DNA of 64,000 nucleotides from Aquabacter sp040755535. GTDB taxonomy: Bacteria; Pseudomonadota; Alphaproteobacteria; Rhizobiales; Xanthobacteraceae. Within the stretch, counting starts at the first letter, position 1. Each line of letters begins with the position of its first letter. Under the pieces are notes generated by a model that searched no databases, was not told the DNA's origin, and worked only from the letters and a program-made list of their open reading frames with translations. The stretch covers positions 9,537-73,536 of the forward strand of contig JBFMAV010000013.1 of NCBI GenBank assembly GCA_040755535.1, in the 5' to 3' direction. Below, one piece after another: positions 59,235 through 64,000 of this stretch. The position numbers were made by a program, and so were the translations under genes.

Positions 59235-62200
59235 ATGACCACGACGATGACGGTTAATCTGAGCACGGCGCTGCAGACGCAGCTCACGCATCCGGGCGTT
59301 TACCTGACCGTTCTCGTCTTCGGAAATGACTCTGCCACGCCGCTTTACGAGGCGATTTATGCGGGTGACGGCTCACAGGATGGCGTGATTCCCAGCAGCG
59401 TCAATGTTCCTTTGACCACCTCGTCGCAGCCGACGCTGAATGGTGGCAAGGTCTACTTTGTCATCCAGAGCACAAGCGCCGGATCGCCGCTGACGTTCGC
59501 CTCGCAATCGGACATCAATTGGACCTCGGCAGCGCAAAATAGCTATCGCTATGACAGCGTCGAGGTCAGCCTGCTCAACAAGTCGGGAGACGCCGCAAAT
59601 CTGACGTCCGTGGAAGGCTTCGGCATTCCCATGGAGCTCAGTGCGTCCACCGGCACACGCAGCTACGACGTTTCCGGCAACACGCTGTTCCAGACCGACC
59701 TGCCCCCGACCAGCACCAGCGGCGGGACGGTCGTCTATACCTATTCCGACGGTCCGCTCGCCGGCCAGGACCGCATGGCGATCTCGCCGACCGCGGCGGT
59801 GCCGATCAACAATGCGGCGTTCTCCGCCGACGACTGGAACAGCTATATTCAAAGCCTCCAAGGTTCTGCCGCCACCGACATCGTCCTCAACGGCTATTTC
59901 AACGGAGCGCCGGATGTTGAGGCGGGCCAGCCGGCTGGCACCACCGGTCAATGGCGCAATGCGGGTTTTTTCAGCTACGAACTGGAATGGGACACCACCA
60001 AGCAGGTCTTCTGGCTGAGCCCGACCGCCAACAGCCAGATCCAGGGCTATATCCAGATCACCGCCGAGCAACTGGCGAACAGCATCTATTCCAGCCTTGG
60101 AACGGTGGAGATCTATAGCTCTAAGACCGATTCCACACCCTACATGGTTTATTCCAACGACTCCCAGATGAACGTGGGAGCGAATAACCAGTGGGGCAAA
60201 ATCCTCCAGCAATTCACCAACGGATTCACCGCTGGTTATTATGGTGTGACGGGTCAGTCTCTCAATGGACAGGTCACCGAGGGTATTGATCTCGATAAGA
60301 ACTATAATTGGGATCCCACCTACGCGTTCGCGAACAATCTCGTGTCGGGCAGCACGCCGCTCTATTACGATCGTTATTCCAAGGTGTTCTTCGACAGTAC
60401 AAATTCCTACGGCTCGACCTATTCCGACGCGCTGATGGCCGCTTACAATCAGGGTGGACCGCTCCTGCCGACCTATCAGAACGGCGCAAACATCTCGACG
60501 CTGACCGTCAATCTCTACGCCGACAGCGAGACGCCCGCCGGCTATGTGACGCCGCAGATCAGCAATTACATTGCGCCCACCAACGGCACGACCTACGAGA
60601 TCGCCACCTACCAGCCCAATGGCTCCAGCATCACGCTGGATTTCGGCTCGGGGCAGGCGCTCGCGTTCCGCGAGGACGTGCCGATCGTCTTCAAGTTCAT
60701 CACCGGCTATAACGGCACGACTCCCATCTGGACCGAAGTCCAGCTGGGCAGCGACACGGTCACGCCCTGGCAGACCTGGACCATCAATTCCGACTTCACG
60801 GTCACCGGAAACGGCGGCGCGAACCAGACGCCGAGCAGCCTCGTCATCGCCAATCCGCCGGTCTCGCAGAGCGGCGTGAACTGGTATCAGGTCGTGGTGG
60901 GCGAGGGGGCAGCCCAGAAGACGTTCAACGTCTACGCCACCACCAATGGCAACTATGAGTTCGAGGCGCCCACAAGTGGCGGCCCGGTGGTGCTCGCGAG
61001 CGATGGGCTCGCCACCGTTGCCACCGGCGCGACCCGGGACGATGGGAGCCTTCTGACTTTCACGGTGGCGCTGACCGGTGCGACGCCGACCGTCGACTTC
61101 TCCCTGCTCGAGTGGAACACGGACCCCACTTATATCCAAGGTCTCACCACGCCCACGGCGCCGGTGATCGGCACCCTCAGCGGGTCCACCTTCACCGCCG
61201 TCTCTGGCCAGACCAGCGACACGGCGCCGAGCGTGTCCGTGGGCGCTGGCGAATTCTCTTTCGGCTGGACCGGCCTCAATAACGATGCTTCCACGCCGAG
61301 CTGGATTTCCGGCTACACCAACAAGATCTACGGAACGCAGGCGGCGGTGCTCAGCTTCGCGGCCGCCTCGGGCGCCTATATCGCGCCGCTCTCCATCATC
61401 GCCGACATTGACGGCCAGTGGCAGAGCGACATCCAGCAGCAACTGGGCGTCGGCACCTATACGGTGACCATGACCCAATATATGGGCGACGACACCTCCT
61501 TCACCACGCCCATCGGCAAGGCGAGCGCGCCGCTGTCGCTCACCGTCAGCATGAACGACCTCGCTCTGTCCTCAACGGCGAGCGGCATGACCCTGGTGAG
61601 CGACGGCTCGGCCACCCAGGGCAACTGGATTTCCCTGGACGCCCTCAGCTCCAGCCTGCCGAACGGCACCACGCTGATCCTCTACCGCACCAATGCGGCT
61701 GGCGAGATGGTGGATACCAGCGGGCAGGTGGTGGACACGGTGAAGGAAGCCGCCCTCGGCTATGTGGGCGATGTCCAGAGCGATACCGGCTCGACCCTCT
61801 TCAACGGCAGCCAGATGGTCTATCTGGGCCTCGGCCAGGAATTGCATTTCGCCGTTCAGACCGGGCAGGACACGATCAACATGTCGCCGTCCTTCACGGC
61901 GACCGCCCTGGCGAATGGCGCCTTCAGCCTCAATGTGGGCGGCATCGAGATGACCGCCGATGTCCAAAACACCTTCGATGCCGCCGACAACATGGCGAGC
62001 ATCCAGCGCATGTACAACTTCCCGCTGGTGTACCTGACCCAGGGCCAGGAACTCACGGTGAACGTGAGCGGCAGCGCGGCCAACACCAACGACCTGCATT
62101 TCGTCCGCTTCGATCTGAACGCCAAGGACGGTACCGTGAGCGTGGACGGCGTGGCCTATGGGGACACCGACGCCTTCCACGACGCCGTGATGGCCAACCT

Positions 62201-62465
62201 GGATTCCGGCTTCTCCGCCACCTATGGCGGCAGCACTTTCTCGGATACGGACAGCTGGACCGTGGCGGGATCGAACGGCTTCTACGCCCCGGTTCTCATC
62301 ACCCAGTCGGGCAACATCTTCGTGCCCGGAACGGGCAATGCCGGCGGGGCGGAATATATCCGCATCTTCGGCGAGAACACCTTCGGCTTCGAGGATCTCA
62401 CCGCCGCACAGGGCTCGGACTTCGACTATAACGACATGGTCATGCGCCTCGTGCCGAACGTCTGA
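59235..62465 (+). CDS. large exoprotein-like protein, possible GH64-like N-terminal region and DUF4114-type C-terminus
   Basis: A 1076-residue Ser/Thr/Asn/Gly-rich beta-type protein with very few Cys and Lys, suggesting an extracellular protein. No Sec signal peptide is visible. The N-terminal half (about 20-460) resembles beta-1,3-glucanase/thaumatin-like modules (YRYDSVEVSLL, TSVEGFGIPMEL, YYDRYSKVFFD, TLTVNLYAD), a weak match. The end (about 1035-1076) has IRIFGENTFGFEDLTAAQGSDFDYNDMVMRL, the DUF4114 signature with acidic residues suited to Ca2+ binding. Type I-like C-terminal secretion is possible, but RTX repeats and transporter genes are absent. TAGGAGCG precedes the ATG. Confidence 0.8.
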   Translation: MTTTMTVNLSTALQTQLTHPGVYLTVLVFGNDSATPLYEAIYAGDGSQDGVIPSSVNVPLTTSSQPTLNGGKVYFVIQSTSAGSPLTFASQSDINWTSAAQNSYRYDSVEVSLLNKSGDAANLTSVEGFGIPMELSASTGTRSYDVSGNTLFQTDLPPTSTSGGTVVYTYSDGPLAGQDRMAISPTAAVPINNAAFSADDWNSYIQSLQGSAATDIVLNGYFNGAPDVEAGQPAGTTGQWRNAGFFSYELEWDTTKQVFWLSPTANSQIQGYIQITAEQLANSIYSSLGTVEIYSSKTDSTPYMVYSNDSQMNVGANNQWGKILQQFTNGFTAGYYGVTGQSLNGQVTEGIDLDKNYNWDPTYAFANNLVSGSTPLYYDRYSKVFFDSTNSYGSTYSDALMAAYNQGGPLLPTYQNGANISTLTVNLYADSETPAGYVTPQISNYIAPTNGTTYEIATYQPNGSSITLDFGSGQALAFREDVPIVFKFITGYNGTTPIWTEVQLGSDTVTPWQTWTINSDFTVTGNGGANQTPSSLVIANPPVSQSGVNWYQVVVGEGAAQKTFNVYATTNGNYEFEAPTSGGPVVLASDGLATVATGATRDDGSLLTFTVALTGATPTVDFSLLEWNTDPTYIQGLTTPTAPVIGTLSGSTFTAVSGQTSDTAPSVSVGAGEFSFGWTGLNNDASTPSWISGYTNKIYGTQAAVLSFAAASGAYIAPLSIIADIDGQWQSDIQQQLGVGTYTVTMTQYMGDDTSFTTPIGKASAPLSLTVSMNDLALSSTASGMTLVSDGSATQGNWISLDALSSSLPNGTTLILYRTNAAGEMVDTSGQVVDTVKEAALGYVGDVQSDTGSTLFNGSQMVYLGLGQELHFAVQTGQDTINMSPSFTATALANGAFSLNVGGIEMTADVQNTFDAADNMASIQRMYNFPLVYLTQGQELTVNVSGSAANTNDLHFVRFDLNAKDGTVSVDGVAYGDTDAFHDAVMANLDSGFSATYGGSTFSDTDSWTVAGSNGFYAPVLITQSGNIFVPGTGNAGGAEYIRIFGENTFGFEDLTAAQGSDFDYNDMVMRLVPNV

Positions 62466-62503
62466 GGGCGACGCCCTGGCGCTCGCCCCGAAGCGTTGCA
62501 CAC

Positions 62504-62532
62504 AAAAAAGCCCCGCTCGCGCGGGGCTTTTT
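62504..62532. terminator. bidirectional intrinsic terminator
   Basis: Stem GCCCCGC/GCGGGGC with loop TCGC, six A on the left and five T on the right. It ends both the exoprotein gene and the convergent ctrA. Confidence 0.9.
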
Positions 62533-62551
62533 CTTTGAGAGACGCCGGCGC

Positions 62552-63253
62552 TCAGACCGCGATCCGCTCCGCACCAGCCATCGGCTCGCGCAGCACATAG
62601 CCGCGCCCCCAGACGGTCTCGATGTAATTCTTGCCGCCCGACGCATTCGCCAGCTTCTTGCGCAGCTTGCAGATGAAGACGTCGATGATCTTCAGCTCGG
62701 GCTCGTCCATGCCGCCATACAGGTGGTTCAGGAACATTTCCTTGGTGAGCGTCGTGCCCTTGCGGAGCGAGAGCAGCTCCAGCATCTGGTATTCCTTGCC
62801 GGTCAGGTGGACGCGGGTGCCTTCCACCTCCACCGTCTTGGTGTCCAGATTGACCACGAGATCGCCGGTCTGGATCACCGACTGCGCATGTCCCTTGGAG
62901 CGGCGCACGATGGCGTGGATGCGCGCCACCATCTCGTCCTTGTGGAACGGCTTGGTCAGATAGTCGTCGGCGCCGAAGCCGAAGCCCTTCACCTTGTCCT
63001 CGGTGCCGGCGAGACCGGACAGGATGAGGATGGGCGTCTTCACTTTCGCGACGCGCAGGCTGCGCAGCACCTCGAAGCCCGACATGTCCGGCAGGTTCAG
63101 ATCCAGCAGGATGATATCGTACTCATACACCTTGCCGAGATCGACGCCTTCTTCGCCGAGGTCCGTCGTATAGATATTGAAGTTCTCGGACTTCAGCATC
63201 AGCTCGATGCTTTGGGCCGTCGCACTGTCGTCCTCGATGAGCAAGACGCGCAT
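62552..63253 (-). CDS. ctrA: cell-cycle master response regulator CtrA
   Basis: Essential OmpR-type regulator of replication, division and flagellar genes in alphaproteobacteria. The 233-residue protein has a receiver domain (1-120; MRVLLIEDDSATAQ, phosphoacceptor Asp in IILLDLNLPDMSGFEV, Lys in DYLTKPF) and the winged-helix domain (about 125-230; VHLTGKEYQMLELLSLRKGTTLTKEMFLNHLYGGMDEPELKIIDVFICKLRKK). The C-terminal hydrophobic degradation motif of Caulobacter CtrA (AA) is replaced by GAERIAV. AAGGGA precedes the ATG. The promoter region has four GANTC sites. Confidence 0.98.
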   Translation of the reverse strand: MRVLLIEDDSATAQSIELMLKSENFNIYTTDLGEEGVDLGKVYEYDIILLDLNLPDMSGFEVLRSLRVAKVKTPILILSGLAGTEDKVKGFGFGADDYLTKPFHKDEMVARIHAIVRRSKGHAQSVIQTGDLVVNLDTKTVEVEGTRVHLTGKEYQMLELLSLRKGTTLTKEMFLNHLYGGMDEPELKIIDVFICKLRKKLANASGGKNYIETVWGRGYVLREPMAGAERIAV

Positions 63254-63710
63254 GGCAATCCCTTTCCTCGCACCAAGTCAAAAGACGGCGTGCCGCCTTC
63301 CTCGTGCTCAGGCCACAGTGTGAGTCGCGATACGAATGAGGAATCGATAACCGATACGGATTCTATCGCACAAGAGAGAACGCGGAAAACTTTGTGCATG
63401 GCTCCCAACACTGAGTCCTTAAGCCGCACACAGAGATTTTTCACGCCCCAGACGCCAACTCCACACAGCCCCGAGCCGGGTCTTCAGGCGGGCATTCGAC
63501 AAGATATCTCCCGCCGTCCGCTGCCTGAACCATGGAGGCATCATTAACGAAGGCGGTAAACGATTGGTTTCCAAGCCGGGGGCGGTGGAAACTTTTTCCC
63601 CAGCGGCACCGGGCGGTAAGGAAAGGGCAACGGGTGTTCGCCATTCTGCCTGCCAAGGGCGCCGCTGCGGCGGTGGCCGTGTCCCCGTGTTCTTCGGAGT
63701 GTCGCGTCCC
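63254..63710. promoter_or_regulatory. ctrA/fliJ divergent regulatory region with GANTC cluster
   Basis: 457 bases between divergent genes. GANTC motifs, the CcrM methylation sites, occur at 63322, 63341, 63359 and 63413, all within 96 bases upstream of ctrA, far denser than expected at this GC content. Nearer fliJ, TTAACG and TAAACG (63545-63563) resemble CtrA half-sites but with non-canonical spacing. In Caulobacter, methylation of GANTC controls the ctrA P1 promoter; the same is likely here (inference). Confidence 0.6.
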
Positions 63711-64000
63711 ATGAAGTCGCGTGAATCCCTGATCCGCGCCAAACGGTTCCAGACCGAAGATGCGCGCCGCAGGCTCGCCCAGATCGATACCATGATTGCC
63801 GAATTCGACCGGATGGCGGCAGATCTGGATCGCGATGTCGCCGCCGAGGAGGCGCGATCCGGCATCAATGATCCGCGCCATTTCGCCTATCCGCCGCTGG
63901 CGGCGGCGGCGCGCCAGCGCCGTGCCAACCTCGCCCAATCGGCCCAGGAACTGCGCCAGCAGCGGGATGAGGCCCATGAGGCCTTTGTGGAAGCGGAAGC
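63711..64000 (+). CDS. fliJ: FliJ-like flagellar export chaperone, 3' end outside window
   Basis: The visible 96 residues are a charged, heptad-like coiled coil (MKSRESLIRAKRFQTEDARRRLAQIDTMIAEFDRMAADL...RQRRANLAQSAQELRQQRDEAHEAF), matching FliJ of Hyphomicrobiales, a soluble component of the flagellar type III export apparatus. The neighbourhood of ctrA is the usual one in this order, often with fliI close by. A GGAG motif precedes the ATG at a rather long distance of 11 bases. The assignment rests on sequence character and context. Confidence 0.75.
   Translation, partial: MKSRESLIRAKRFQTEDARRRLAQIDTMIAEFDRMAADLDRDVAAEEARSGINDPRHFAYPPLAAAARQRRANLAQSAQELRQQRDEAHEAFVEAE

Noticed and set aside
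59373..61478. 701-codon minus-strand open frame
   Set aside because: Antisense to the 1076-residue protein gene, which has a good ribosome-binding site and a DUF4114-type end; the frame lacks recognisable motifs.
63545..63563. TTAACG and TAAACG near fliJ as a CtrA binding site
   Set aside because: Spacing does not fit TTAA-N7-TTAA; kept only as a remark in the regulatory region entry.

Overview
The window is a high-GC chromosomal segment from an alphaproteobacterium of the order Hyphomicrobiales (Rhizobiales), most likely Xanthobacteraceae (Xanthobacter, Azorhizobium or Ancylobacter type). This is inferred from the gene set: CtrA, the CtrA-pathway regulator TrcR (DUF1013), a Ros/MucR regulator, the DnaA-like HTH + DUF6456 pair, DUF5330, and the acpXL very-long-chain fatty acid (VLCFA) cluster for lipid A. 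No rRNA, tRNA, CRISPR array, IS element or prophage was seen. Nearly everything is core metabolism or envelope biology.

Layout. 1-5.9 kb: oligopeptidase B (cut by the window edge) and msrB; mucR with an AT-rich leader; a small HTH gene translationally coupled to a DUF6456 gene behind a clear inverted-repeat operator; DUF805, sufE and DUF5330. 6-12.9 kb: a TetR regulator, a hairpin-rich intergenic mosaic, a TRAP transporter operon (dctPQM type) with an internal terminator, purEK, and a GGDEF protein whose receiver has lost its phosphoacceptor Asp. 13-19.4 kb: acpXL-fabZ-fabF2-fabF1-SDR-adh2-lpxXL, the VLCFA lipid A operon, with a REP-like repeat pair in the middle. 19.5-31.2 kb: hisC, an HXXEE membrane protein, a GntR regulator divergent from a fumarylacetoacetate-hydrolase-family enzyme, enolase, queF, DUF1835, a YpfJ-type metallopeptidase overlapping moaB, a lipid kinase, small membrane proteins and an orphan polyamine-type binding protein. 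31.2-42.3 kb: ispH-thrB-rnhA, trcR, a double-Usp protein, a candidate small RNA with C-rich loops, a GT2/ChbG pair, an HPP protein, a ClC channel and a BacA-like ABC transporter with a fused ATPase.

42.4-58.7 kb: a chemoreceptor behind an AT-rich island, two AMP-forming acyl-CoA ligases, two tandem paralogous small secreted cysteine proteins, a metallo-beta-lactamase-fold hydrolase, DUF1499/HAD, an extensin-like protein, an L,D-transpeptidase, CorA, SDR, pdxH, a 17-kDa-antigen lipoprotein and a DnaJ-class chaperone. 58.7-64 kb: a 1076-residue exoprotein-like gene ending in a DUF4114-type domain, then ctrA (with four GANTC methylation sites upstream) divergent from fliJ (cut by the window end).

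Themes: outer-membrane modification (the VLCFA operon plus the BacA-like transporter, functions known to be linked in rhizobia; the GT2/deacetylase pair), cell-cycle control (ctrA, trcR, GANTC sites) and dispersed palindromic repeats. The least explained items are the putative C-rich-loop sRNA near 36.4 kb, the DUF4114-ended exoprotein, the tandem secreted Cys proteins, and the ketosynthase in the VLCFA operon whose nucleophilic Cys is replaced by Glu.
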